Shown piece by piece: positions 1 to 7,985 of a stretch of 64,000 nucleotides of DNA. Source of the DNA: Clostridia bacterium. GTDB taxonomy: Bacteria > Bacillota > Clostridia > Saccharofermentanales > Saccharofermentanaceae. Below the pieces are notes generated by a model. That model saw nothing but the letters and a program-made list of their open reading frames with translations. It was not told the DNA's origin and made no database searches. The stretch's first letter is position 1; each line of letters begins with the position of its first letter. The DNA lies in the NCBI GenBank assembly GCA_024403775.1, contig JAKSRE010000005.1, positions 1-64,000 on the forward strand, in the 5' to 3' direction. The translations under genes were made by a program, and so were the position numbers.

Positions 1-295
1 TTGATGTGGTGTTCACGCTGTGAACACCTAGTGCTCTTGCGAGGCAAGAAACAATATAAGCCTCAATTGCATGCATAAGCATAACAATAGTCTCTACAGA
101 CATTTGCTTAATGTTGTCTTCCTTTAGAAGGTAAGGGTGGTTAGACAGAAGGATAGTAAGTTCAGCTATGTCAGCTGCCTAATCTCCAATACGTTCCATA
201 TCAGTTACCATTTTCATTGCAGACGTGATTGTGCGCATATCTCTTGCTACTGGCTGCTGCTGAATTAGAAGCTGTTCATCAAATTTAGTTCTCAT
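1..295 (-). pseudogene. phoU: phoU remnant, phosphate-uptake regulator (partial, broken)
   Basis: PhoU represses phosphate uptake through the Pst transporter. The reading frame starts with ATG at 295 behind a GGAG-type ribosome site and begins MRTKFDEQL. It then jumps straight to the PhoU core motif QQQPVARDMRTI and MERIGD, so roughly 50 residues usually found between these motifs appear to be missing. The next codon, normally Gln in MERIGDQAADIAE, is TAG (179-181). After the stop the frame continues with AADIAEL and about 50 further PhoU-like residues to the window edge. Internal deletion plus nonsense mutation make this a pseudogene. It lies 19 nt after the pstB remnant, the usual pstB-phoU order. 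Confidence 0.85.
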
Positions 296-314
296 TTCAT
301 TTCTCCTATAAGCA

Positions 315-749
315 TTAACCAAAACGGCCAGTAATATAGTTTTCTGTACGCTTATCATTTGGATAAGTAAACAGATTCTGTGTATTTCCCAATTCCACCA
401 TTTCGCCAAGAAGGAAGAACGCAGTATCATCAGATACTCGGACTGCCTGCTGCATATTGTGGGTTACAACTACAACAGTGTATTTCTTTTTAAGTCTGGC
501 CTTAACTTCATCGAATATAGCAGCATCCTTAAGGCTCTCTTCTACAATATGGTCAAGAGTTCCTTTATCCTTGATGCCATGAACACGGGGACCATAAGCG
601 ATGTTATCGTAGATACTCATAGGGAAGGGGTTAGACTGCTGAAATACCATGCCAACCTTCTTTCTTAGAATTGTCGTATCTACACCTGGTGCGTAAATAT
701 CTTCTCCGTCCAGAAGTACCTCTGTAAGTAAATTATCTGGACCATAATT
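315..749 (-). pseudogene. pstB: pstB remnant, phosphate ABC transporter ATPase (truncated, internal deletion)
   Basis: The frame encodes clear PstB sequence: [49 protein letters not shown] and the C-terminal [12 protein letters not shown]. It is only about 144 residues against roughly 250 for the family. The N-terminal part with the Walker A P-loop is absent: a stop (750-752) sits just upstream and the adjacent DNA is the next gene's promoter. The middle is also absent: RLKK runs directly into [10 protein letters not shown], which removes the LSGGQ signature and Walker B. Without these motifs it cannot be a working ATPase. The downstream neighbour is the broken phoU. Confidence 0.88.
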
Positions 750-766
750 TTACATAAGAATAAATA

Positions 767-794
767 TTGTATTGTATACAATTTATTGTATAAT
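767..794 (+). promoter_or_regulatory. Probable sigma-A promoter for the patatin gene
   Basis: TTGTAT at 767-772 and a perfect TATAAT at 789-794 are separated by 16 bp. The palindrome ATTGTATACAAT (771-782) lies in the spacer and could be an operator. The promoter abuts the truncated end of pstB. Confidence 0.55.
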
Positions 795-830
795 CTTTGT
801 GGTTTATAGAGATATTAGAGGTTAATGGAG

Positions 831-1730
831 ATGAATAAGGTCTATTCTGGAATAAATAAAATACCTAAAGCACACTTAGCTGGAGATATTCAGAAGGGGT
901 GTGTTGCAATTGAAGGTGGAGCATTCAGAGGCCTTTATAATGAGGGAGTACTTGACTGCTTCCTTTTAAATAATATTAATATCCATACTGTAATAGGCGT
1001 AAGTGCAGGCGCACTAGAAGGTGTTAACTATGTAGCAGGTCACGTAGGCAGAGCCGCACGAGTTAACCTTGGTTATAGACATGATTCAAGATACATAGGA
1101 CTTAAGGCTTTGATGACAAGCCACTGTATTTTGAATTTAAATTTCCTTACAAATGAATTAGAGCAGATAGAACCACTTGATTATGAACGTCTGACAAGTT
1201 CTGACAGACATTTTATCTCAGTAGTTACAAACTGTACTAATGGTCAGACTGAGTATTTTGATAAGGATAACTGTAATGATATTCTTCTTGCAGCTAAGGC
1301 TTCAGCTACAATGCCATATATATCACCTATGGCATATGTAAATGACACTCCTTATCTTGACGGTGGCTGTAGCTGTGCAATTCCATATCAGTGGGCACTT
1401 GATAATGATTTTGAGAAGATAGTAGTTATAAAAACACGAGAGCGTGGATTCAGAGTTCCAGATAAGAAGTCACAGGCTTCTGAGATTATCTATAGAAATT
1501 TTCCAGAGTTCGCTTCTGTGTTAGCTCAGTCAGATATAAGATACAATCAGCAGTGTGACGAGATTGACAGGCTTGAAGAAGAGGGAAGAATATTTGTTAT
1601 TGCACCTTCTGAACCAGTTACCATTAACCGAGTTGATGGTGATATGGAAAAGCTTGGAGAATTATACTGGTTAGGTTTTAACGATGCTAATAACGTTATA
1701 GACCAGGTCAAAGAATATCTGGGTATGTAA
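831..1730 (+). CDS. Patatin-like phospholipase family protein
   Basis: Predicted serine lipase/acyl hydrolase of the bacterial patatin family (RssA/YjjU type), probably cytoplasmic. The oxyanion-hole motif GGAFRG lies near the N terminus, the nucleophile elbow GVSAG follows, and the catalytic Asp is in DGGCSCAIPY, so the Ser-Asp dyad is intact. The C-terminal part (RIFVIAPSEP, then a helical end) matches the extension common in Clostridia. ATG codons occur at 825 and 831; the second is preferred because AGAGG at 817-821 then has 9-nt spacing. Length (about 300 residues) is normal. The natural substrate is unknown. It appears to be transcribed alone. Confidence 0.85.
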   Translation: MNKVYSGINKIPKAHLAGDIQKGCVAIEGGAFRGLYNEGVLDCFLLNNINIHTVIGVSAGALEGVNYVAGHVGRAARVNLGYRHDSRYIGLKALMTSHCILNLNFLTNELEQIEPLDYERLTSSDRHFISVVTNCTNGQTEYFDKDNCNDILLAAKASATMPYISPMAYVNDTPYLDGGCSCAIPYQWALDNDFEKIVVIKTRERGFRVPDKKSQASEIIYRNFPEFASVLAQSDIRYNQQCDEIDRLEEEGRIFVIAPSEPVTINRVDGDMEKLGELYWLGFNDANNVIDQVKEYLGM

Positions 1731-1842
1731 AACAATAACTACAATAATACAAAAAGTTCAATAATGTGACATAGTTAATATTTGACCTTTGATAGAATAC
1801 TTATATTGGTAAAACAAAAAAAGTATTATATCGGAGGTTTCT

Positions 1843-2967
1843 ATGAGTGTAGATGTTAACAGCATGCCAAAACTTGGTTTTGGTCTTATGAGACTACCTG
1901 AAGAGAATGGACAGATTGATCTTGATAAGGTTAATAAGATGGTAGACATGTATATGTCTAATGGTTTTAATTATTTTGATACAGCTTATGTATATCATGG
2001 TGGTAATTCAGAAAAAATTGTAAAGGAAGCCATAACAAAGCGTTTTCCAAGAGAATCTTTTACTGTTGCAAGTAAGCTTCCAGCCTGGTGTGTAAACAGC
2101 ATTGAAGATCGCGATAAGATTTTTAATGAGCAGCTCGAGAGAATGGGACTTGAGTATATTGATTATTATCTTCTCCATAGTGTAGAGGATGGTAATAACT
2201 ATACTAACTATGAGAAGTTTGATTGCTTTAACTGGGGTATCAAGAAGAGAGAAGAAGGCAAAATTAAGCACTTTGGTTTCTCTTATCACGGAACACCAGA
2301 ACTTTTGATTGAGATTCTTGATAAGCACCCTGAGTTTGAGTTTGTTCAGATTCAGGTAAACTATGCTGACTGGGATAATAAGATTGTTCATTCAGGTGAA
2401 CTTTATAGAATTTTAAGTGAACGCAAAATTCCAATTATTGTAATGGAGCCAATTAAGGGCGGAACTCTTGCCAATATGGATCAGGAGTATGTTGATATGT
2501 TTAAGAGTGTAAGACCTGATAAGTCTGTAGCTTCCTGGGCATTAAGATTCTGTGGAAGTCTTCCTGGAATTACAACTATTCTTAGTGGTATGGGAACTGA
2601 CGAGCAGATGGCTGATAATATTGATACATTTAAGAATTTCGAGCCTCTTACAGAAGAAGAGAAGAATACTATTGATTCTGTAGTTAAGAAGATGCTCGAC
2701 ACACCTCTTATCGGCTGTACAGCCTGCAGATACTGTGTTGATGGATGTCCTATGAGTATCAGCATTCCAGATGTAATTAGTGCTATAAATACAAGAAGAA
2801 AGTTCCCAACAGATATGAGACCACAGTTCTTCTATAATGGTCTTGCAGACAGAGGTGGTAAGGCTTCATCTTGTATTGGATGTGGACAGTGTGAGAGCGT
2901 ATGTCCTCAGCATCTTTCAATTATCGAGCACATGAGTGAAGCTACTGATAAGTTTGAGAACTCATAA
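1843..2967 (+). CDS. Aldo/keto reductase with C-terminal 4Fe-4S domain
   Basis: The N-terminal 270 or so residues form an aldo/keto reductase barrel: GFGLMRLP, DTAYVYHGG (catalytic Asp and Tyr), the Lys of ASKLP and HS near the active site. The C-terminal 100 residues add a ferredoxin-like part with two cysteine clusters, CTACRYCVDGCP and CIGCGQCESVCP, typical for two [4Fe-4S] clusters. This architecture is common in anaerobic Clostridia, where the enzyme probably exchanges electrons with ferredoxin-type carriers as well as NAD(P)H. The substrate cannot be inferred. A strong site (GGAGG) precedes the ATG. Monocistronic by spacing. Confidence 0.9.
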   Translation: MSVDVNSMPKLGFGLMRLPEENGQIDLDKVNKMVDMYMSNGFNYFDTAYVYHGGNSEKIVKEAITKRFPRESFTVASKLPAWCVNSIEDRDKIFNEQLERMGLEYIDYYLLHSVEDGNNYTNYEKFDCFNWGIKKREEGKIKHFGFSYHGTPELLIEILDKHPEFEFVQIQVNYADWDNKIVHSGELYRILSERKIPIIVMEPIKGGTLANMDQEYVDMFKSVRPDKSVASWALRFCGSLPGITTILSGMGTDEQMADNIDTFKNFEPLTEEEKNTIDSVVKKMLDTPLIGCTACRYCVDGCPMSISIPDVISAINTRRKFPTDMRPQFFYNGLADRGGKASSCIGCGQCESVCPQHLSIIEHMSEATDKFENS

Positions 2968-3009
2968 ACCAGTTCTTTAAGTTTTTTGTTGAGATAGGAT
3001 TTTCGCTTG

Positions 3010-3375
3010 TTAAATGAAGACAAACTGAAGTAATAGCATATAGCAGATTGTGCCTCCAGCGATGGATAAAAGCATCTGTCTTTTCCAGAGGTGAAGTACC
3101 ACGGTTACTGCTATTGCTATTAACTCTGGTATTGCATGAGTACCAGAAATTATACTTACGTCCTTAAGGCAGTAGATAACTAACATGCCAAATACCGCAG
3201 AAGGAAGATACTTACCTATATAGAGAATAAAAGAAGGTGTTTTTCTTTTTTCAGAGAAAACCATGAATGGAATAAATCTGGTAAGCATTGTAGCAATAAC
3301 ACAAAGGCCAATTGTAATGATTTGTTCTATGGTAGTCCTATATAAGCTGAAGTATGAGTTTTCTCTTTGAGCCAC
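3010..3375 (-). CDS. azlD: AzlD family branched-chain amino acid export subunit
   Basis: Small membrane protein of the AzlD family, the partner of AzlC in branched-chain amino acid export. The core is recognisable: [14 protein letters not shown], then [16 protein letters not shown] and a hydrophobic C terminus, with about four membrane segments. The frame overlaps the end of azlC, as usual for the pair. The start is uncertain: a GTG at 3375 lies inside azlC, whereas the family homology begins near TTIEQ, where no ATG is present. Because azlC next to it is broken, azlD is probably functionless even though its own frame is intact. Confidence 0.6.
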   Translation of the reverse strand: MAQRENSYFSLYRTTIEQIITIGLCVIATMLTRFIPFMVFSEKRKTPSFILYIGKYLPSAVFGMLVIYCLKDVSIISGTHAIPELIAIAVTVVLHLWKRQMLLSIAGGTICYMLLLQFVFI

Positions 3376-3782
3376 TTCTCAAGAAAGATAACGACAAACA
3401 TAGATGTCATTACAAAGCTTATACCGTTAGTGTTGAATTTAATAAGGGAACCAAGAAGGCCTCCGAGAGTAACACCAGTAACCCAGTAGGATTGATTAAG
3501 GATAGTTACAAGAAAGTAGACCAATCCTTTATTTATATCATCAGGAATATCGTAAGTCGCATTTATCGAAAAAGATTCATCACACAGACCAAAGATCAGA
3601 TAGAATTTCTTTATAATGTTTCGTGGAAAGCCACAGAGTGAACTTACTAAGTTTATTAATGCCTATGTGCTAGTAGTCGCCTCATTAAGAAAGAACACCC
3701 TGAGATAAAAGATAAACTCTTTTGATACAGATTTCTTTGGAAATTCCCGTAAAGATAATCCAGTTGCTGGACCATTTTCTGT
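3327..3782 (-). pseudogene. azlC: azlC remnant, branched-chain amino acid permease (broken)
   Basis: The C-terminal half reads as AzlC: FYLIFGLCDESFSI, then GLVYFLVTILNQSYWVTG and a final membrane segment. Upstream in the same frame a short AzlC-like N terminus (SLREFPK) is followed by unrelated residues, so the first membrane segments are missing, and a TAG stop lies at 3663-3665. No start codon is found before a further stop at 3783-3785. Total homologous length is about 150 residues against roughly 230. Seen directly: the stop and the missing middle. Inferred: loss of AzlCD export. Confidence 0.8.
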
Positions 3783-3795
3783 TTAAATAATTATT

Positions 3796-3829
3796 GGGGA
3801 GAGTGATATATGGCACTCTCCCTTTTTTT
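3796..3829 (+). terminator. Rho-independent terminator
   Basis: GGGAGAGTG (3797-3805) pairs perfectly with CACTCTCCC (3814-3822) across an 8-nt loop, followed by seven T. It points along the plus strand, although the sequence immediately before it is the antisense side of the azlC remnant. Confidence 0.85.
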
Positions 3830-3873
3830 ATTTGCGTGTGGTATTATTACAATATATTTACTAGGGGAGATAT

Positions 3874-4941
3874 ATGAGTTTTAATGAGAGAATTAAAGGC
3901 TTAAGTGATCTGTTCATAGACGACAAGCGTAAGGACTGGTTTCAGTTTATATCAGTCAATGTAATATTTGGTCTTGTCGCGTTTTTTATGACGGTTCTTA
4001 ATATTACGCAGGGTGGACCTGCACTGGCATCATTGTCATTTGTGGCAATGTGTATTATTAATGTTGTCCTTACTCATATTAATGATTCTTGTTTTAAAGT
4101 AGCCAGAGTTTTGTTTGCTGTTCAGGTTTTTATTTTATTTGGCTATTTTATTGTGTCTGGTAATCCAGATGGTTTTAGCTGCAACTGGATGATTCTTCTT
4201 CCAATCTTCGGAATGATTGTTTTCCATAAAAGATTTGGTTCTATTCTGGGTATGCTTGGTTTTATCATGCTGGCTTTCTTTTTCTATACTCCGTTTGGCC
4301 AGAACTTTCTTAAGTATGATTATTTGGAAACATATATGCTTCGATTCCCGATATTTTATCTTGCGTCATTTATCTGTGCGTATTTCTTCGAGAGCGTGCG
4401 TGTAGTAACTCACGATAAACTTGTCGAACTTCAGGAAGAATATAAAAATCTTTACCGTAAGGATGCTCTTACTGGCGTATCTAACCGTTATGGTTTTGAT
4501 GCTGATGTTAAGAAGATTGTTGCTGATAAAGATTTAAATATCAATCAGATGGTATTCTTAATTTTTGATATCGATTTTTTTAAGAGCATTAACGATACAT
4601 ATGGACATGATGTCGGAGATAAGGTTCTTATCGAAAGTGTTAATAAAATATCCAAGATTACTGGTGGTAAAGTGTGCCGCTGGGGCGGAGAAGAATTCGC
4701 CCTTCTTATGACTAACAGAAGTTTATCTGCTGATGATATTGCCGGATACTGTAAGGATTTTGCCAAAGAGGCTATCCATATTGATAGCCTTACTATTGAA
4801 GTTACGGTAAGCGTTGGCGCAGTTATTGTTGAGGGGAATTCTGTTCCTTCAATCGATAAGCTTTATAGAGAAGCTGACGAGTGTCTTTACTTAGCTAAGC
4901 AGTCTGGACGTAACAGGGCAATAACAAAAAAGTATGACTGA
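3874..4941 (+). CDS. Membrane diguanylate cyclase (GGDEF domain)
   Basis: Predicted synthase of the second messenger cyclic di-GMP. Residues 24-175 contain about six hydrophobic segments forming a membrane sensor of unrecognised type. A short coiled region (KLVELQEEYKNLYRKDALTG) leads into a GGDEF domain from about residue 185 to the end. The catalytic signature is intact as RWGGEEF near residue 270, and FDIDFFKSINDTYGHDVGD provides the metal and substrate-binding site. The inhibitory RxxD I-site expected just before the signature is absent (ITGG), so product inhibition is unlikely. GGGGAGA precedes the ATG. The stop overlaps the next gene by 8 nt. Confidence 0.92.
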   Translation: MSFNERIKGLSDLFIDDKRKDWFQFISVNVIFGLVAFFMTVLNITQGGPALASLSFVAMCIINVVLTHINDSCFKVARVLFAVQVFILFGYFIVSGNPDGFSCNWMILLPIFGMIVFHKRFGSILGMLGFIMLAFFFYTPFGQNFLKYDYLETYMLRFPIFYLASFICAYFFESVRVVTHDKLVELQEEYKNLYRKDALTGVSNRYGFDADVKKIVADKDLNINQMVFLIFDIDFFKSINDTYGHDVGDKVLIESVNKISKITGGKVCRWGGEEFALLMTNRSLSADDIAGYCKDFAKEAIHIDSLTIEVTVSVGAVIVEGNSVPSIDKLYREADECLYLAKQSGRNRAITKKYD

Positions 4942-5794
4942 TTATATTACTCTTTTTCCTTCATATTATCTAGATTTTCATTGTATTGCCGATAAGTGCA
5001 AACACACCTGCTGTGCAGGCTGGGAGATCGACATTGATGAGGATACGCTCTCAATGTATATGGAAGATACTTCTTCTATAGGAGATAGAATTCGTAAGAA
5101 TATAAAGAATAATTCCTTTTGTTTAACCAGTGACAAGAGGTGTCCTTTCCTTAATAAAAATAATCTTTGTGAACTTATACTTAGTAAGGGTGAAGATTAT
5201 CTTTGTAATATCTGCAGTGAACATCCAAGATTTTATAATTATCGAGGCAGAATAGAGGAGGTCGGAATCGGTCTTTGCTGTGAGGAGGCTGCAAGAATAG
5301 TACTAAGTTCTGATGATAATGGTCTTATTAAGGCATCAGATAGCCCGTTAACAGAAGACGAACTCTTCTTTATCGAGCGACGTGAGAATCTGGTAGCTGA
5401 GCTTGTGCGAAGATTAGAAGAGATGAAGGCTCCTTCTAAATCGCTTTTCGAAAAGTTTTTACTATGCGAGAGGCTTGATCTCATATATTCTGACCTTCTT
5501 GATAAGGCTAATAAAATGCCAGAATTAAAGATTCCTTCTGATGAAGAATATATTAAGGCTTCTTATAATCTGGTTAATTACCTTGTTTACAGGTATTCGG
5601 AGGATCTAGATGAATCCTATATAAGTAATCTATCTGATTTTGTTTTGGATTTTGTTAATCTAAGCGGCGTGTTTTACTGTATTGTCACTAATAAAAGTGG
5701 GTTTGACATTAATGTATATTCAGATATAGTACGAATGATTTCTTCAGAGATAGAATATTCTGATGTTAACCCGTCCTTTTGGTTAAAAAACTAA
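4934..5794 (+). CDS. FliB-like lysine-N-methylase family protein (cysteine-rich)
   Basis: Resembles the flagellin lysine-N-methylase (FliB) family by its cysteine pattern: FHCIADKCKHTCCAGWEIDI at the N terminus, CPFLNKNNLCEL, LCNICSEHPRFY and GIGLCCEEA. These cysteines probably bind an iron-sulfur or zinc site. At 286 residues it is shorter than typical members (around 400). No flagellar gene is present in the window, so the target may not be flagellin. It overlaps the diguanylate cyclase by 8 nt in an ATG-before-TGA arrangement, indicating translational coupling and a possible link to c-di-GMP-controlled surface behaviour (inference). Confidence 0.75.
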   Translation: MTDYITLFPSYYLDFHCIADKCKHTCCAGWEIDIDEDTLSMYMEDTSSIGDRIRKNIKNNSFCLTSDKRCPFLNKNNLCELILSKGEDYLCNICSEHPRFYNYRGRIEEVGIGLCCEEAARIVLSSDDNGLIKASDSPLTEDELFFIERRENLVAELVRRLEEMKAPSKSLFEKFLLCERLDLIYSDLLDKANKMPELKIPSDEEYIKASYNLVNYLVYRYSEDLDESYISNLSDFVLDFVNLSGVFYCIVTNKSGFDINVYSDIVRMISSEIEYSDVNPSFWLKN

Positions 5795-5847
5795 TAAAAA
5801 GCTGGATTAATGTACAAAAATATTAATAAACTTGATTACATTTTGCA

Positions 5848-5876
5848 TTGCTACAAAGTTTAAATAAATATATAAT
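5848..5876 (+). promoter_or_regulatory. Probable promoter of the vor operon
   Basis: TTGCTA (5848-5853) and a perfect TATAAT (5871-5876) with 17-bp spacing lie 31 nt before the vorD start. The -35 box matches the consensus at four of six positions. Confidence 0.55.
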
Positions 5877-5907
5877 CTCAATATTATGTTTCGGCAGGAG
5901 GTTTTTT

Positions 5908-6114
5908 ATGGCTAAAGTTACATTTAATGATGACTTGTGCAAGGGCTGCGGTCTTTGTGTAAATGCCTGTCCTAGAAAGATTCTCGAGCTGGAGAAGGTT
6001 AGATTGAATGCTAAGGGTTATCACCCAGCAGTATGTGTAAAGCCAGAAGAATGCGTTGGTTGTACATTCTGCGCTGTTCAATGTCCTGATTCCGCAATTA
6101 CAGTTGAAAGATAA
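5908..6114 (+). CDS. vorD: 2-oxoacid:ferredoxin oxidoreductase, delta (ferredoxin) subunit
   Basis: A 68-residue bacterial ferredoxin with two [4Fe-4S] motifs: CKGCGLCVNACP near the N terminus and CVGCTFCAVQCP near the C terminus. It passes electrons from the TPP-containing catalytic subunit to free ferredoxin. The ATG at 5908 is chosen because AGGAGG lies just upstream; an in-frame start further upstream would overlap the promoter. First gene of four tightly spaced genes (15 nt to the next). Vor (branched-chain 2-oxoacids) is preferred over Kor (2-oxoglutarate) from general subunit organisation, but substrate specificity cannot be proven from sequence. Confidence 0.88.
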   Translation: MAKVTFNDDLCKGCGLCVNACPRKILELEKVRLNAKGYHPAVCVKPEECVGCTFCAVQCPDSAITVER

Positions 6115-6129
6115 GAGGAGAATTCTGAT

Positions 6130-7206
6130 ATGGCACAAAAAAGAGTCTTAATGAAAGGTAATGAGGTAATTGCTGAAGCTGCACTTCGTGCCGGCTGCAG
6201 AAATTACTTTGGATATCCTATTACACCACAGACTGAAGTAATGCATTATATGGCAAAGAAGATGGTTCAGATCGGTGGTAACTTTGTTCAGGCAGAAAGT
6301 GAAGTTTCTGCTATTAATATGGTATATGGTGCTGCAGCTGCAGGTGCCAGAGTACTTACATCATCATCTTCACCTGGAATTTCACTTAAGCAGGAAGGTA
6401 TTTCTTACATCGCTGGTGCTGAACTTCCAGCAGTTGTAGTTAATATCGTACGTGCAGGCCCAGGTCTTGGTGGTATTCAGCCAGCTCAGGGCGACTATTT
6501 CCAGGCTACTAAGGGTGGTGGACACGGTGACTATAGAAATATCGTTATCGCACCTGCTTCAGTTCAGGAGCTTTATGAGCTCACAGTTGAGGCATTTAAC
6601 CTTGCTGATAAGTACAGAATGTGCGTTATGATTCTTGGTGACGGTACATTAGGTCAGATGATGGAGCCAGTTGCTTTTAGAGACGTAGAGCCAATCGAAG
6701 TATATGAGAAGCCATGGGCTTGTACAGGTAGAGGCGAGCGTAAGGAGCACAATACTGTAACATCTATCTATATTGATCCAGATGTTCTTGAAGCAAAGAA
6801 CAGAGAGCTTCAGGATAAGTATGCTGTTATTGAGAAGGATGAGGTTCGTTATGAGGCTTATGGTCTCGAGGATGCTGAGATTGTTATTACTGCTTTCTCA
6901 ACATGTTCACGTATTTCTAAGAACGTTATCCGTCAGGCAGCTGAGATGGGCATTAAGGTTGGTATGATTCGTCCTATCACTTTGTGGCCATTCCCATCAA
7001 AGATCATCAGTGATACAGCAGCTATGCCTAATGTTAAGGCTTTCCTTGACGTTGAGCTTAATGCAGGTCAGATGATTGAGGACGTACGTCTTGCAGTAAA
7101 CGGACAGAAGCCAGTTTATTTCCATGGACGTATGGGTGGTAACCTTCCTACACAGAAGGAAATTCTCGATAAGATTATCGAAATACATAATGGAGGTAAC
7201 AACTAA
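6130..7206 (+). CDS. vorB: 2-oxoacid:ferredoxin oxidoreductase, alpha subunit (VorB/KorA type)
   Basis: This 358-residue subunit carries the pyrimidine-binding and transketolase-C-like domains of the enzyme, which oxidatively decarboxylates 2-oxoacids to acyl-CoA and CO2 with reduction of ferredoxin. Typical sequence: GCRNYFGYPITPQTEVMHYM, the loop TSSSSPGISLKQEGISYIAG, and AGPGLGGIQPAQGDYFQATK. AGAGGAG precedes the ATG. The stop TAA shares its last base with the ATG of vorA, indicating translational coupling. Length is normal for VorB/KorA of Clostridia. Confidence 0.9.
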   Translation: MAQKRVLMKGNEVIAEAALRAGCRNYFGYPITPQTEVMHYMAKKMVQIGGNFVQAESEVSAINMVYGAAAAGARVLTSSSSPGISLKQEGISYIAGAELPAVVVNIVRAGPGLGGIQPAQGDYFQATKGGGHGDYRNIVIAPASVQELYELTVEAFNLADKYRMCVMILGDGTLGQMMEPVAFRDVEPIEVYEKPWACTGRGERKEHNTVTSIYIDPDVLEAKNRELQDKYAVIEKDEVRYEAYGLEDAEIVITAFSTCSRISKNVIRQAAEMGIKVGMIRPITLWPFPSKIISDTAAMPNVKAFLDVELNAGQMIEDVRLAVNGQKPVYFHGRMGGNLPTQKEILDKIIEIHNGGNN

Positions 7207-7985
7207 TGGCTATAGTATTTCAACCAACAGAGGGTTTAACAAAGAAGCCTTTGCACTATTGTCCGGGTTGTAACCACGGAATTATTCATCGTATCATCGC
7301 TGAGACATTGGTAGAGATGGGTCTTCTTGACGACGCTATCGGTGTTGCATCAGTAGGATGTACATACAACAGCTACGAGTATTTCTCATGTGACTTCGTA
7401 CAGGCAGCTCATGGTCGTGCACCAGCAGTAGCTACAGGTATTAAGCGTACACATAAGGATAAGGTAGTATTTACATATCAGGGTGACGGAGACCTTGCTT
7501 CAATCGGTACAGCTGAGATTATTCATGCTGCTGCAAGAGGAGAGAAGATTTGTGCATTCTTCGTAAACAATGCTGTTTACGGTATGACATCAGGTCAGAT
7601 GGCTCCAACAACACTTCTTGGTCAGGTTACTACAACATCACCTTTCGGACGTGATGCTTCATATCAGGGTTATCCAATCAATGTAAGTGAGCTTATCTCA
7701 AATCTTACAGGTGCTGTATATGTTGAGCGTGTTTGCGTAACAGATTACAAGAATATTATGAATGCTAAGAAGGCTATCCGTAAGGCTTTTGAGGTTCAGC
7801 TCTCAGGTAAGGGTTTTGCATTTGTTGAGTTCCTTTCAACATGTCCTACTAACTGGGGTAAGGATCCTATCGAGGCTATGGACTGGCTTAAGGAGAAGAT
7901 GATTCCTCAGTATCCTTTGGGATGCTTCAAGGGTGCAGATGTTGACTTCACAAAGTCTGACGATAATGAGGAGGTAAAGGCATGA
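7206..7985 (+). CDS. vorA: 2-oxoacid:ferredoxin oxidoreductase, beta (TPP-binding) subunit
   Basis: The thiamine-pyrophosphate-binding subunit. The cysteine motif YCPGCNHGIIHR occurs at the N terminus and the TPP/Mg2+ motif is GDGDLASIGTAEI followed by NNAVYGMTSGQMAPTT, as in KorB/VorA/PorB proteins. The 259-residue length is standard. It starts at the ATG that overlaps the vorB stop and ends overlapping vorC by 4 nt (ATGA), so all catalytic subunits are translated in a coupled manner. Confidence 0.9.
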   Translation: MAIVFQPTEGLTKKPLHYCPGCNHGIIHRIIAETLVEMGLLDDAIGVASVGCTYNSYEYFSCDFVQAAHGRAPAVATGIKRTHKDKVVFTYQGDGDLASIGTAEIIHAAARGEKICAFFVNNAVYGMTSGQMAPTTLLGQVTTTSPFGRDASYQGYPINVSELISNLTGAVYVERVCVTDYKNIMNAKKAIRKAFEVQLSGKGFAFVEFLSTCPTNWGKDPIEAMDWLKEKMIPQYPLGCFKGADVDFTKSDDNEEVKA

